Notes: generated from the letters alone by a model not told the origin. 64,000 nt of DNA from Aulostomus chinensis (GCA_037954235.1 JBBMOA010000020.1:15406177-15470176); one strand, 5' to 3'; shown: positions 24,101-35,739, counted from the stretch's first letter. Numbers and translations are program-made.

Positions 24101-27100
24101 CATTGATACAACAGAGAGGATCATTCATGTGTGGAGAACTCTTCACTCTAAGTTCTCCATCTTTGACTCAAAAGAACAACGATTGGAATGAACAGGATTA
24201 ATTAATTGACATTGATTCTGCTTATCAGTCTGATTTTGTAAATTCCCTAAACAAAGGGGTGCACAAACCTTTTTACCTCAGTGGGGCAAAATGAACAAAT
24301 TGTGTGTTGTTACAACACCTTTTTCTGTGTAACGCCGTCTCTGCTTTTAAATTCCCTTGTAGGATTTGGAATTGATGATCTTGGAGTCATACAGTGTGGA
24401 TTCTCAGAGGTAACAAAGCCAGTTCTCTAAAAATTCCAGTTTCAAATTCCCATCCCTGCTAGAGACTCAGCCGATAACTGTCTGATTACAGCATGCAGAC
24501 TTGAAAATGAGCCTTTAAATCAACAGCAAAAATATCTGCAAGTCAGAATCATCTCCATTTGAGCCTGGTTGTACATACCCATTGAGTCCAAACGTTTACC
24601 CAAATTATCCTTCATAAAGATTACAGATTAATTCAGGGAGCAAAATCATGCATCCTTACTTTTGCTACATCGTCCCATCAATGATCACATGAGGAACACC
24701 TGAAGCTTTACCGCCATGGAACAAATTCTGACAGAATCTCCATCATCTAACCCTGCTCGTCATTCTATGTGTCCACTACTGTTTATCACAAACATCCAAG
24801 TGACTAGAGAAGACGGCTATTGTTGCCCTTATGCAGACCGTGCATGCATGGATGAGTAAATTGAGGGAAGTAATAGAAGAGAGAAAGGAGGGGAGGATGG
24901 ACAGAAAAAAACTCAACATACAGAATTAGTAGCACACATGGCTTGTTATTTTGCATTGTTGTGGCTCATGCAGGAGTTCGCCTTCTGAAGCTGCTGTCAG
25001 GTGGAGTTAGGCTTACTGGACTCAGGACAACAGGATGTGACGGGGATGAGAGGAGAACAACAGTGGAACAGGGGAGTAGGGGGGTTAAAGAGGAAGGGTA
25101 CTGGTTTAGGGAGCGAGTGTGCAGTGGAGACAACTAACGAGGGCTCTGGGAGGAGAGTGCAGAGAGCAAAAGACAATAGTGATGTTATAAAGGTCAAGGG
25201 TTGGAACCAGGGGAGGGGAATCAAGGGGCTCATTGGGACAAAAGAGACCCTGATAATAACAGAGAGAGGCCCTCTGACCCTGGCAGGACCCCTCATGTCA
25301 CGTGTGGATGTTTCTTACGGTGAATAATGGCGAGCAGAGGAGGAATATCTGGTGACATACTAATGATCTGCACCATAAATGACAGCTTCTGACTGCCTCC
25401 TCTTCCTCTCACCCTCCTTTTCTGTCACATTAGATAAACAAGATGAACGTCATATCGTTGTAACTAATCGATGACATCAAGTGTTTATTCTCTAATTATT
25501 CTCAAAGTACTGACAGAACATTCAGCTCAGGCCTGCTTCGTCATTATTTATGACGGCACTGGTATTGGTTATCAATGCAGCAATAATCCCAGTCCAATAC
25601 AACTGAAAGAGGACAGTATCAGCTGAAACATTCAACTGATGGAATATCAAGTTTTGTAAATATTGCAGATTTTCATGATGGCACATCCTCTGAATCGTCT
25701 GTGTAACTACAAAATGATATATCAAACTACCACAGTGACAGTATATTCAAATAAAACTAATAGCAAGATATCTGGTTTGATAACACAATAACTTGGTTTA
25801 AGTAAATCAAGGTTGACCAATATAGGTTATTCTGAATACATACACAGGTATTTTTGAAGCATAATTCCATGACATCTCTTAAACTTTCTCACGTTATCAT
25901 TTAGTCAAATACTTCGCCTGGACTGAAAATGTGTATTTTCAAATTCAGTAACTTTTCCAAGTTTATCATGAATGTATAAAGTCCAGGATTGTGGTGGAAT
26001 GAAAGTAGCATTTGTGTAAAACAAACAAATACTGAACATCCTTCAGATTCAGCATGTATTTCTGTTTCTGACCACTAGGGAGCAGAACGACACCATCAGT
26101 GGAGGTGAGTTTAGGTGGCGCCGCTGTGAGCACACACTCCTGGAGAGTGTTGGGTGTGTTTCAGAAGAGGGTGAACATGGATCCCATCATGTAAAGATGA
26201 TGGAGGTATGTGTACCTTCTTATCATTGTCATCGTCTTCATCATCCTGCAGGCTGCTGGAGGACTGTGGCGGGTCTGAAAAGATGGGACCCTGCGAGTAG
26301 TACTGGGAGCTCCGGAAACCATCTTTCCTCAACTTGTCACATTCTGGATGACACACAGAAGAGAGAGAAACATGTCAAGGAGGAAATATTGAACCTCTGA
26401 TCGATCTGTGGATCAAACAGGATTTTGAGGAGATCCGGAGACTCATTATGATAATTAATTAATATGAACTATGATCAAAACCATTACATTCCCTTCATCA
26501 TTCACTGTTTATGGATGTAAGACATTTTTATAATACATTCTTTAATACAATTTGTTGTTTTAAATGTTTTAATACATTAAACAATCAATACAAACACAAC
26601 ACTCATTATGTATGCAAGTGGAGTTGTACATTCAGCATAATTCAGACAATTAAACAAACACAGCTGTGGAACTGTGGAACACTTCTCAAATGCGTGCGTG
26701 TGTGTGTGTGTGTTGGTGTGTGTGTGTGTGTGTGTGTGTGTAAGTGGGTGTGTGTATGTGCGCATGCGCACGCATGTGTGTGTTTCAGGCATACACTCCC
26801 TGTTGGATGCTGCCAAGCGCTGATCACACCTCGTCTTTTCACCAACTGCTGTGACGGGGATGTATGGTGTGTGTGTCTGTGTGTGTTTATGAATGTGTGA
26901 TAAGATGTATGTGTGAGTGTTTATGCGTGACCAGAAGAGGGAGTATCAGTTTCAGTCTGTCACATACAGATGGCAGGAGTGTCCCTCCTCCCTCCATTTA
27001 GCACATCATCCTTCTTTGTTTCTCTTTGCAAATATCTACAAATGGATTTCTTGTGTTTTCATAGCTAAGTACCTGCATAGTACTACGTTTACATGCTAAA

Positions 27101-30100
27101 CTAACTGTGTGTGTCTGGCAAACCCTCGCTTGTTAATCATATTGATATAAAGCAAAAAACGTTGATATCTGCAGCACGTTAATGTTTATTTGACTTTCAC
27201 TAGGTTAGTCTTTAAATCTTACATTTGATCCAGTAACCTTTAAAATAAAACCTACCCAGTATTTTATCTTCATTCATGCAACAGCTTTTTTAATTCATTG
27301 CAGACGTGTACGAAAACACACTCCTCACTAAAAGCTTGGCAACTCAAAAATGCTGCCTTTTATTTTCCATCTTTCTCCATATCTAATTATAACCCATGTC
27401 AGTGGAGGTGCATGTATAATACTGTCCGTTAATGGCTCCTAATGGGTTTGGGAAAGATAGCAACTGTGACAAAAAGCTGAGGTGGTAGCGGTGTGGAAGA
27501 GAGGATTTTTAAAGCGTGATGATAATGAGGATGAGGATGATGATGACGGGGAGGAGAGCTGTTCAGATGATTGGTGTTGAGTGATCGGGGATGGTTGATT
27601 AAATAAATAAGCTCTAATATGCTCAGTGTCTGTTGCTAGGCAGAAATGACAACAAGAGAGTGGGAAGAGACATGAGCTAAGACAAGCATGGCGAAATAAC
27701 AAGTTTTGGATAGAACATCCGTACACTGTAATTCAGCTCTACATTAATTCTAATTTTTACAAATGCTGGAGTTTTTTTTAATATTTTCTTTATAAAATTT
27801 CATACACAAATATTGTATCAAAATTTGATTGCCAAATTCAGAAATATTGCATGTAAACAACTTACAAATAACATATTGCAACTAATGTAATTTGTGTGCA
27901 AAAAGGTTCTAGTTTTAACAAAAGTGAAGAAATAATTCTACTTCTTCTTGTCACTGTGGTATTAGAAAGTGGCTTCTAATTGCCTTCTCCCTGTATGTCA
28001 GTGTACATGTACATGCATTTGTACACAATTGTGCAAATACAAATGTAAAGCAATGCAGTTTAACATCATCAAGACATGCAGTTAAATGAAATGATCTCAA
28101 TATTCCTCTGTTATCACAGAATGCATAAGTTTTAAATGCAGTTTTTCTGTGTCTGATTAACATGCCAGGTAAATATAAAAGATCCGCTTAGTGGAGGTGT
28201 AATGATTTATGTAGTAAACTTCTAGTATTTGGAGCCTGAGTACAATGTAATGAACGGTAAATGCATTTAGTTGATGATGTTTCCCGTCACAAGTTTCTTT
28301 TGCAAATTTTATTTGAACCCATCTTTAACATTACCCTATATATGAAACCAGCTTTTATTAGGCTGGTAATGATGCGATTGGATGATGATGATGATGACGA
28401 TGAAGGTAATTTGTCTTTGGAACGACGTTAGTGAAAGACCTGAAGCCCAATACTTGGCAATTATTGACACTCATCATACGAGTGTTACGTAACTTCCCCG
28501 GCAGATTTCGACCATGCCCGCACGTTTTCTGTCGCCAACGACCCGCCTGCAGTAGTTCACCTTTGAGTTTAGACCCATGTGAGCGTCCCAGAGGATGGAC
28601 ACCAACATCTGATTGGGTATTGATTATTCTGGTGTGCAGCAAACCCGTGTCTGCTGCCATGTGCCACGTTCATCTGCCTGCCACTGAACATTGTGATCAT
28701 AGGAGTTGCAGTAGCTGTAAACACTTTACCCTCCTGATTCATCATCTAAAAGGTAACACTGTAGAAATACTGTTGGCTATTGCAAATTTACACAAATAAT
28801 GGGATTAAACAATTTAATCACTGTATTTTAAGTGACATTGGAGAACCGTAAATCCTTAAAAAGAAAACAAAAAACAATTCATTCTAAACTTCCTGGGAGT
28901 GGACAAGCAAACAATGTCAGAATGGACAGCACAGGTGTTCTCATTGGACACCTGTTGGCTTTCTGTTGGGACCCCTGGGGCTTGGTGGTGATGACAAGAT
29001 GATAGGGCGGTGTGATGACAGGATGGGGAGGGGGGGGTTAATCCTAAATCCCAGGTGGTGTTTGCATACTAAGCAACATCAATATTGCAGGAAGTAATAC
29101 GCACAAAGGGTTCAAACAATGGGAAAGATAAAAACCCTGAGTATTTGTGTGAGTCACCTACACACTCACACCATAAGCATAAGGTTACAATGTCTACTCC
29201 CCCCCCTCTTCTTCTTCATCTCCTCTGTATATGTACACACTGCATTTCTCACACCAACTTCTCCAAAATGTTCTGGGAAACTAGTGGGCAACACGACTTA
29301 CCTCCTGCTGTGGGAGTTTGTTATTGTGACTTTCCATATTGGTTTGACAAGAGGGTTGTGTAACTTTAAGACTGATGGTGCGGGAGGGGAAAATGATGTC
29401 ACACCCTTCTGTAGTTGACAAAACATTGAGCTGACCACAAATAACAGGTGTGTGCATTTTTTAAACACAAGACACAGAGATGGCATGACCTTGCAAAGGG
29501 AAACGGAGAAGGCATAGCAACTTTCAGAAGCTGCGTTTCTATTTATTTTTAAAGAAATGCACAATGTGGGATTTCTCAATGGACACGATTATTGATAATT
29601 CAGTCAGAAGCACTTTTGTCAAAAAGAAATTGACATTGAATTTTACACCTGCTTAAGGTGGTTTCAGCCTTTTTCGGGATAAAGTTAATGTGTTTCCATG
29701 GGAAAACAACAGGCTCAGATGTTAGTCTCCCAGTGCAGCATTAAGACACAAACACAGTGGCTACACCTTCATTATACACAGTCTACAGGTACTTTTAAGT
29801 TAACAGAGCATGCTAACTAGCTGCTAGCCTCCATGCAGCTGTAGACAGAGGCTGCAAGAGTGAGCGCAGTTCCTACATATGTCATGAAGGCCTCACTACT
29901 GTAAAGAGCACCAACATATGGATAAAGAGACAATGCAACATGACATGAGGCCAAAGTAAGCCAAAAAAGTTGCTAGTTAATTATCTATTAGTCAGAAATG
30001 AGTTAAAATATTTCACATTTTTTGACTCCTCCAACTAATTCCTTGTCTAACAACCCTTACCTCGGAGTGCTGTCTTCAGGTTGACTTTGGCCTGGCGGTG

Positions 30101-31201
30101 CAGGTCTTCTACACAGGGCGGCCTGCTGCCTGGTAAGAAGACATTCTCCTGCTGGTGCCACGGAGCTGTGTAGTGGACCGTCCACTTGCTCTCCTCATCC
30201 AGGTTAGACACCGCTGTGGAGACACACAGATCACGGTAAGATAATTTTTACAAGACCTTTCTTCAAAAACCAAAATCATTTATTTTCCGTACAGTCGTAG
30301 TCTGTAGATATTTGCTAAGCCAGTCTCGCTAGGCTAGACATTTCATATTCCTATCTTACTGAAAAGATAAAAATGAACCAGTGAATATGATCTTTTCCTC
30401 TAAAAGTTAGAGCAGTTTAATTTAGAAGCTTTGTTTCTATCAGGGTGAAGAGTAGAAGGGGACAATGAGGGCGTCTTACATCGAGGTGTCAGTCTCCGCA
30501 CCATCAGCACGACACCTAACTGAGACATCCCACAGGAGGCCACACACATACACACACACACACACACCTCAAAGAAGCAGTGAACAACTTGGAGGGAACT
30601 GACTATCTGACAACACAACTCACAATGACTAAAATCTACTCAAAAAAGCTACTGTATCGGAAAGTAGTTAAAATAAATACATAATTAAAACAAATGGAAA
30701 ATATGTAATAAACAAAAAATGAGCCAAATTTTTGTCGCCTAAAACCATAGACTAGCTATCGCTCAAAGAATTTCAACATTATTCAATATTCATTCACAAC
30801 TTAACAACCATTCCAACCACACAGACCAAACAACCATGTCCACACCTCCTCAGATATCATCAGGTTAGTATCAACCGGACATTTTGATGCTGATCTTTCC
30901 ACTTGTAACGCCGTAAACTCAGCCTTCTTTTAGAAGAAAATCGCACTGCAGTACAGACTCTGGCAAGACTTACCAAGAGAGCGTATCCATGCCAGAGTAG
31001 GTGATCGTGGGTGGAGGGCTATCTCCATTTACCAGCCAAATATTTGTCTATGTGTGTGTCCCTCTGTTGACCAAAACAACTGTCCACCTAACTGGGACAG
31101 AAGGAGAAGTCTGGAGGAACCAGAGGAAGGGGACGGCTCATGAAAAGGGACGGGAGTGTTTTGTTTGTGTTTTTTCACAGGTGCAAATGAGGATGGATAG
31201 C

Positions 31202-31233
<32 letters not shown>

Positions 31234-34200
31234 CTCTCGGGGGAGGACAGAAGCTTTCAAGGTAGTGGGGAAAGGGTGGGGGTCTACGACTACAAATTGG
31301 TCGTAAGGGAAAGTGTGAGACGTGTATGTAACTGTTTGACAGATAAAACAGGTTAATCTAATAGCGTCTGCAAAGGTTCAATTCTAACGAGTCTTTGCCC
31401 AACATGAACAAGGTACCACAATGTTTATGGAACCAGTAAATTTCATTTAATTATGAAAGGTGCTGCCGGGCTGCCGGAGCCTTAGCGTCTATCTCTACCA
31501 CTCCATGAAGAACTGCCGTCCATTCTCTGCTTCTGCAGGGTAGGAGAGGGTTCATTGTCTTTATTCGTGTCCTTACTCACACCTTTGATTCATTCACAAA
31601 TTTATTCAGTTTTTCCCTTCCGTGTCAGCAGCTACCTTCAAACCTGGTACACAGTCTAGCAAACCACGAACTGCCAGCCCATTGGTCGATTGTAAGTGCG
31701 GTATATTTTGCATCTCTAGGAATGCAATAAGCAACATTAATAAGCACCAAATTTTTTTGATTAAGGCAATACAACAATGATGCGATCAAATAAACAGAGC
31801 CATGTTATTTATTGTATATGTGGGTGTGAAAGAGGCTCTAGGCTAAGACTGAAATTAATGTGTCAATAAATAAATAAGGCTCCTTTGGAGGCTTTTTTTT
31901 TTAACTGATTGTGTTCGATTCGATTGACAAGAACAAATTTATTCATTTATCAAAAAGTATTTTTTTCAAATGAAGTGTCTTTTTTTGGTCATTTATAATC
32001 AAAAAAATTTAGAGTATTTGGGATTTAGAGTGTCGGAGTGCCAAAATAAGCATTCTGAACGTATCACTTTGGGTTCTGGGAGAATATGACTTCAAATTTT
32101 CCTGAAATTTTTTAGACTATGCTATTAATCAATTAATTGTGTGATTAACTGAGAGATTAGCTGTGTACTTTGAACTGTAGTTTCAGCTCTGAGGGCAATA
32201 AAAGCGGGACCTGACCGACAAATTAGATGGTCGATACTAGCCAATATTAGCCAGCTGATGTGAATACTTTTTAAGAGCAGACAGAAGTGCTCTGATGTTA
32301 TTTTAGACAATATACATTGTTCTTTTTAAATTTTAACCTAACAAAACAATATTGGCCAATAAATATGTTCACTGACTTTGTTCGTTCCCAATATCGATAT
32401 CGGCCCTTAAACTTCCATATCAGTCCAGCTTTTGGTATCCTAAGTTACTGTGAGTCAGTTACATGAGGTAGCTGAAGGTGTGATAGCGATGACGGTGTAA
32501 ACTGCAAGACTGTCTATTTGTAAACGAGGAACCACTGCTATTATGTGACCCCTCATACAGTCTTGCTTTCAGTGGTCAGAATAATCGATCAAACACAACA
32601 CGAGGCAAAACTTGCCTGACCTTGCCACCGGTCCTGGACAGATGCACGAGACACAACAGCGCATGGATGATGCAAAAGTCAAAAAGTTCACTAGTAGCAG
32701 GTCTGAGTCGAATCTGCAGTGACCTGACATCCCAGCTGTGGAAGCACAACCTTAAATCAGCTTGTCATGATTAATAAGGAACGGACACTCTCCTTTCCTA
32801 ACATTTCATGTTTCACACAGACACTCAGCACAGGTAGCCGTTCCCCATCCTCCCATCTGAGTGAAAAGGCTTCAGTCAGACTATAGGCGCACCAAGGACA
32901 TGGAGACTATGGACACAAAGCCTGTATTGTGTCTCCGCATCAGTCCCCACATCAGGCCTTTCAATGCCACAATACCCTCAAGCCCCTCAACACACACGGT
33001 CTATGCTGGACTGTGGCGCGAAAGTCTTTCAGGAGTCCACTAATCCCAGCTCTCCCTACGCCCATTAACAGATACCGGCCTCTGAAAAGATCTCTGATGG
33101 ACACAAACATTGTGTACACCAAAGACTATACCCTGGACATTGCATCCACACACAATCTGCTTCATAAGGGGAGACACCAGAGAGGTTGCCAGTATTGATC
33201 CATAAAACGGATCATATTCTGTTAATGCTGATTCAGTTTGTAAAATGGTGGGTGGGTCGTTGATGACCCTCCCCATCAGCGCTCTTAAGGACTAACATTC
33301 AGTTCACCAAGCTGTAATTGTGCGTAAGTCTCGGCTAGTAGTGGACATGCTGCATGGTGGCTGAAGATGAAGGAAATAATTGGGAGTATATATGATAACG
33401 AAAGCAGTGTTAACAGCTGGTAAGTCACGCAAGTTAAAATTTCGCAAACATCAGCAAAAGTGGTTTTATTCTTTGAGCTCAAGTGAGCTTGTAAAATTTT
33501 TATTTCCTTATCAAATTTTTATCAACTTTTTTTTGCAAAACTTCAAGCTGCAGATTAAAATATCTTCATGGAACCCCAGCTGTCGTCTCATACACAGCAA
33601 ATGTAGCTGGAAATGTGGTTGTTGTATTCAATTTTCCTTACGTGTGGAAACTTTTTGTTCTTTGCAACTTTTCACATGAAACTGTTTGGAATAAAAGTTT
33701 CTACGCCCTTTTACTTACAAAGACCGTCAGTCTCACGATCACACAGACCCAAATGGGCGCTCCAGACTTAATTGGATGTGGACAATTATCCGCCCTAAAG
33801 ACTGAGGTGGAGAGAGCCAAGGTACTCAGCTAAGGAGCAAAGTGCAAGCATGTGCAGGATAACCAGATAAGATAAAGAGAAGTACTAAAATGCTGAGCTA
33901 ACGATTAACAGTATCACTTCAGCCTTGACTTCAGTACACAGACGAGCTATAAATACACCTGAGATTAGAGATAGTGCAAGCAGCTTGGCAAGCGTCAACA
34001 GCTTCACACATCCTCACGTGCAGAAAACAGTTTCGATAAAGTAAGTGTGGATGCTCCCGTGACACATGATTCATTGAAGGAGGAGGAAAGAGAGAAACAA
34101 TTCAAAAAAAGGAGCTGTGATTTCAAGTGCCAACAACCTTTACACATTGTTTCAGGTCATTTGGAACTACTAGTTGTTGGCTTTGTAAAGTCTGGTTCCA

Positions 34201-34478
34201 GTGGTTCCCTGGTAACAGCAACAGGGGGTGGTCTCTCAGAGGTAGCAGTCAAACTATCACACCCACAGGGCACCATTAGTTGTAATAAAATGATGAACAA
34301 GTCATTAACGCTAGTATGGGAGCAGGAAATGCTCAAAATAAGCCAGAATCTCTGTTGTTTACTAGTTTTCAACTGTCAAAGTACTGACAGGATGAGCAGT
34401 AAACAGAAGTAAACATATCTTACCTTTCCTTTTGAAGTATTTAATCACAGACTTTAACGAGGTCCCAATGAACACCAT
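10501..34478 (-). CDS. nhsl1: NHSL1, NHS-family regulator of Scar/WAVE and Arp2/3
   Basis: The coding exons, in transcript order, are 34478-34424, 30213-30061, 26343-26216, 23553-23349, 20516-20391, 18779-15468, 14429-14297 and 11179-10501. Together they hold 4791 bases, 1596 residues plus stop; the human short form is about 1610. Every junction is GT-AG and phases join without a break. Diagnostic motifs: VSNLDEESKWTVHYTAPWHQ (exon 2), ECDKLRKDGFRSSQYYSQGP (exon 3), PTPEEKMRQTAQAVPTDIV (exon 4), VSRRPKKVKRRKTISGLPEN (exon 5), VPPSMRRIRAQRGQGIAAQM (about 270-290), KKPPLPPARTDSLRRKP (about 640-655), a proline-rich region (about 950-1030), an acidic run (about 1250) and RTTEDLFAAIHRSKRKVLGR across exons 7/8. 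NHSL1 binds Scar/WAVE through Abi and restrains lamellipodial Arp2/3 activity; in zebrafish nhsl1b guides facial neuron migration. NHS or NHSL2 are less likely given the motifs and the HEBP2 neighbour. Whether this is the a or b copy cannot be told. Confidence 0.95.
12445..12505. repeat. (CA)n microsatellite
   Basis: About 30 CA units with one CC interruption. Confidence 0.95.
12651..12771. repeat. GA-rich purine tract
   Basis: Imperfect gagagaga and gacagagagaggga repeats; nearly all purine on +. Confidence 0.9.
12810..13225. mobile_element. Degraded dispersed repeat (class unresolved)
   Basis: Contains a block starting catttagcagacgcttttgt, a short motif that I recognise as widespread in fish genomes, and flanks rich in gatatcg, gatcggcacc and catcagtatcagcacc. 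The outer ends (tgacacactgatc and gatctgacacctc) are only weakly inverted. No coding part. I infer an old DNA-transposon remnant, possibly two overlapping. Confidence 0.35.
14297..14429 (-). CDS. nhsl1: NHSL1 exon 7
   Basis: Acceptor tgtttacag, then GT completing a Gly codon, EVFDSSTAESSPIPSANG, and finally TRTRTTEDLFAAIH with two bases left over. Donor CACAG|gtacca. 133 bases, phase 1 to 2. TTEDLFAAIH is the hallmark C-terminal motif of NHS proteins and is completed by RSKRK in exon 8. Confidence 0.95.
14430..15467 (-). other. nhsl1: NHSL1 intron 6
   Basis: Low-complexity intron: pyrimidine-rich on + at 14540-14850 with a C13 run near 14818-14830, purine-rich on + at 14860-15151 with a (GA)n at 15119-15151. 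Open frames here are compositional. Confidence 0.75.
15468..18779 (-). CDS. nhsl1: NHSL1 large central exon (exon 6)
   Basis: A 3312-base exon, 1103 full codons, between acceptor ttttacag and donor GATGCAG|gttggg. It encodes most of the protein: SMRRIRAQRGQGIAAQM, the Ser/Thr-rich middle, DGYYTSMHLDSGLRSRSHGS, LSRSISLRKSKKPPLPPART, SPSSGYSSQSNTPTAGTPVP, KPKVPERKSSLLSSVSMSSS, a Pro12 run followed by VPPMGPPPPPP, and a Glu-rich run near the end. The PPLPP motif matches an Abi-SH3 binding site known in the family; the proline runs suit EVH1, SH3 or profilin partners. The large central exon is typical of NHS genes. Confidence 0.97.
16385..16432. repeat. Coding trinucleotide tract (poly-proline)
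   Basis: ggaggaggagga on + is read on - as a run of CCT/CCC proline codons inside NHSL1 exon 6. Such tracts often vary in length between individuals. Confidence 0.85.
18776..18786 (-). promoter_or_regulatory. nhsl1: NAGNAG tandem acceptor of NHSL1 exon 6
   Basis: The - strand reads tttacagcagCAAAAGG. Splicing at either AG keeps the frame and adds or omits one alanine (ELAAKGR or ELAKGR). Confidence 0.6.
18780..20390 (-). other. nhsl1: NHSL1 intron 5
   Basis: Mostly unique; a compound (CA)n(CT)n lies at 19936-20014. No exon is missing between exons 5 and 6 because the phases join. Confidence 0.8.
19936..20014. repeat. (CA)n(CT)n compound microsatellite
   Basis: About 30 CA units followed by 9 CT units. 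Confidence 0.95.
20391..20516 (-). CDS. nhsl1: NHSL1 exon 5
   Basis: Acceptor ccaggggcag, donor GAGCTAG|gtatgg; 126 bases, phase 1 to 1. Encodes FDRQASIRRSLINTDTVSRR then PKKVKRRKTISGLPENINQE. This basic block is strongly conserved in NHS, NHSL1 and NHSL2 and may act as a nuclear or phosphoinositide-type basic patch; that role is inferred. Some human NHSL1 transcripts lack an equivalent, so it may be alternatively used. Confidence 0.93.
   Translation of the reverse strand, partial: CLTDRRASGAPSLTLTPCPAGPRRSNAERLYQGCLRTSTRS
20517..23348 (-). other. nhsl1: NHSL1 intron 4
   Basis: Unique AT-rich sequence with a (CA)n at 21111-21151. No exon or mobile element was recognised. Confidence 0.75.
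21111..21151. repeat. (CA)n microsatellite
   Basis: About 20 CA units. Confidence 0.95.
23349..23553 (-). CDS. nhsl1: NHSL1 exon 4
   Basis: Acceptor with a long CT tract (ctctctcactctctcccctctag), in frame from STASSVEDDKSQHSMRPQTL to TPLPTPEEKMRQTAQAVPTD and IVAINVT. Donor GTCACAG|gtatga. 205 bases, phase 0 to 1. The PLPTPEEKM motif is shared by all NHS proteins. The CT tract of the acceptor is a (GA)n repeat on + (23560-23590) and could vary in length. Confidence 0.95.
23554..26215 (-). other. nhsl1: NHSL1 intron 3
   Basis: Purine-rich on + from 23554 to about 23900, otherwise unique. G-rich stretch 25030-25290 yields long chance frames on both strands. No supported gene. Confidence 0.75.
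26216..26343 (-). CDS. nhsl1: NHSL1 exon 3
   Basis: Acceptor gtcatccag; AA completes Glu, then CDKLRKDGFRSSQYYSQGPI, SDPPQSSSSLQ and an acidic end DDEDDDNDKK. Donor AAGAAG|gtacac. 128 bases, phase 1 to 0. Motif order matches mammalian NHSL1. Confidence 0.95.
26691..26790. repeat. (TG)n-rich repeat
   Basis: Interrupted tg repeats with gcgtgcg and gcgcatgcgcac segments able to adopt left-handed DNA. Confidence 0.9.
29302..29307 (-). other. nhsl1: Possible 6-base microexon
   Basis: The - strand reads aactcccacag|CAGGAG|gtaagtcg, a plausible acceptor and a strong donor around 6 bases. Inclusion would keep the frame (ALR-AG-ECDK). The upstream pyrimidine tract is weak, so this is speculative. 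Confidence 0.2.
30061..30213 (-). CDS. nhsl1: NHSL1 exon 2
   Basis: Acceptor gtgtctccacag; CG completes an Ala codon, then VSNLDEESKWTVHYTAPWHQ, QENVFLPGSRPPCVEDLHRQ and AKVNLKTALR. Donor CTCCGAG|gtaagg. 153 bases, phase 1 to 1. This is the exon onto which all known alternative first exons of the family splice, so a partner first exon must end in phase 1. Confidence 0.97.
30214..34423 (-). other. nhsl1: NHSL1 intron 1 (short form)
   Basis: Contains a (TG)n at 31205-31233 and a diffuse element-like stretch at 32150-32450 with cgatatcggcc-type motifs seen in degraded fish DNA transposons. Otherwise nothing recognised. Confidence 0.7.
31205..31233. repeat. (TG)n microsatellite
   Basis: About 14 TG units. 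Confidence 0.95.
34424..34478 (-). CDS. nhsl1: NHSL1 short-form first coding exon
   Basis: ATG at 34478-34476 in a strong context (aataATGG) opens MVFIGTSLKSVIKYFKRK plus one base, with donor GGAAAG|gtaaga. It matches the short N-terminus of the mammalian NHSL1 isoform that starts MVVFIN and carries a lysine-rich segment, and joins exon 2 in phase (K-A-VSNLD). The frame stays open upstream to 34715, but that sequence is low-complexity and unlike the family, so I place the start at 34478. This form lacks the WAVE-homology domain. Confidence 0.88.
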
Positions 34479-34920
34479 TATTCCGGTTGAGTGTGTGTCT
34501 CTTGTCCTACTAAGGCACGGAAAGGATGTATCCCGGTAAAAAGACAGGATGGAGGAGTGCTGACATCGACTTCTCACATTCTCACTATACAGCGGAGCTA
34601 CTGAGAGTGTGTGTCTACGATGCTGACAATGAGGCTCTACCCCAATCTCTCCCTCTCTCTCTTCCTCGTCGGTCAACCCCCCCTCAACCCCCCGCTCTTC
34701 CCTGAGGCGGTCCAACCCTTAGAGACACACATATACACACACACTCAGTGGGAGGGGTGTAGAACTGGCCCCTCTGTTCCTCTGTGCTTTGGTTACCAAG
34801 GAGTTCTGGCTGCCTCACCCTTTATTTCTCATCATCACTCGTTTTCTCGCGCTGTCGCTCTCACTCTCACTCTCCACGCCTGCCTTCTTCTCTGCTCTGT
34901 GGGACTCGGAATATAGCTGA
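34479..34920 (-). promoter_or_regulatory. nhsl1: Inferred 5' UTR and promoter of NHSL1 short form
   Basis: The stretch directly upstream of the short-form ATG is purine-rich on - (ctctccctctctctcttcctc on +), without a TATA box I can defend. Assigned by position only. Confidence 0.35.
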
Positions 34921-35515
34921 AAGTTAAACAAGCTTTATTAAAACCAACAGGCACACTTGTGCTATTAAGCTGTGATTTCATTCTCTTCCCCTACTTTGCA
35001 AAAGTTATTGGTGTCACCTCTTTTACCGCTGTGACACACTTATCATGAGAGTATTTATGCATCTAATTAAACTACCAACAACCTCTACTGGAAAACCTTG
35101 TATATCCTTGAAATCTTTTTTTCCCTCCTTTTTCACGTGCTGCTATTCTCAGGAGAGTCCCGCTTTCACCTGAATGCAAACAGGATTCTTTTTACCGTGC
35201 ATACACTCTAATTTAAATACCGTGTCTCCTTAAACACAATAAGACAGATTTAAGAGTTCATATTCAGGTTTTCTGCATATCTGAGCTGTCTACAGGCAGA
35301 AAAATATTTTGTATATATAATTGTTCCTGTTTTTTTAAATCAACCCCTCTCCTTCTGCCTGATCAGTCCTAGCCTGCTGTGTGCCCACATGGCCGCTGAA
35401 TCTGTGCCACATGAATATAGATCGCATACAATCCTCCTATTGTCCGATCCGTTCACAATCTATCACACACACTCCTCTGGCCCCCACCCATTCAAACAAA
35501 CACAACGCGCACTTA

Positions 35516-35518
<3 letters not shown>

Positions 35519-35597
<79 letters not shown>
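35519..35597. repeat. (CA)n microsatellite, about 39 units
   Basis: The longest perfect CA array of the window. On both strands it creates spurious Thr/His or Cys/Val frames. Confidence 0.97.
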
Positions 35598-35598
<1 letters not shown>

Positions 35599-35739
35599 TA
35601 TAAGAGCTGGACAGCCCCTCCTTCTGCAGCCGTATTTCTTTTCAGCCCAAATGGTGGGTGAGAGGAGGGAGGGAGGGGGGGAGCAGCAACAAGAGCTTGA
35701 ATGGGACTGCAAATGATCCTTGAATTTGTGGGTAAAAAG

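Larger units (their letters stand above)
26344..30060 (-). other. nhsl1: NHSL1 intron 2
   Basis: Contains a (TG)n-rich stretch (26691-26790) and a possible 6-base microexon (29302-29307). The alternative longer exon that some NHS genes have here was not recognised. Confidence 0.7.

Noticed and set aside
24997..25327. Overlapping 99- and 108-codon frames on opposite strands
   Set aside because: G-rich intron sequence; no domain, no splice sites in phase with NHSL1.
34479..34715. N-terminal extension of the short-form NHSL1 exon
   Set aside because: The frame is open but unlike NHSL1 and of low complexity; the family start is at 34478 with a strong context.
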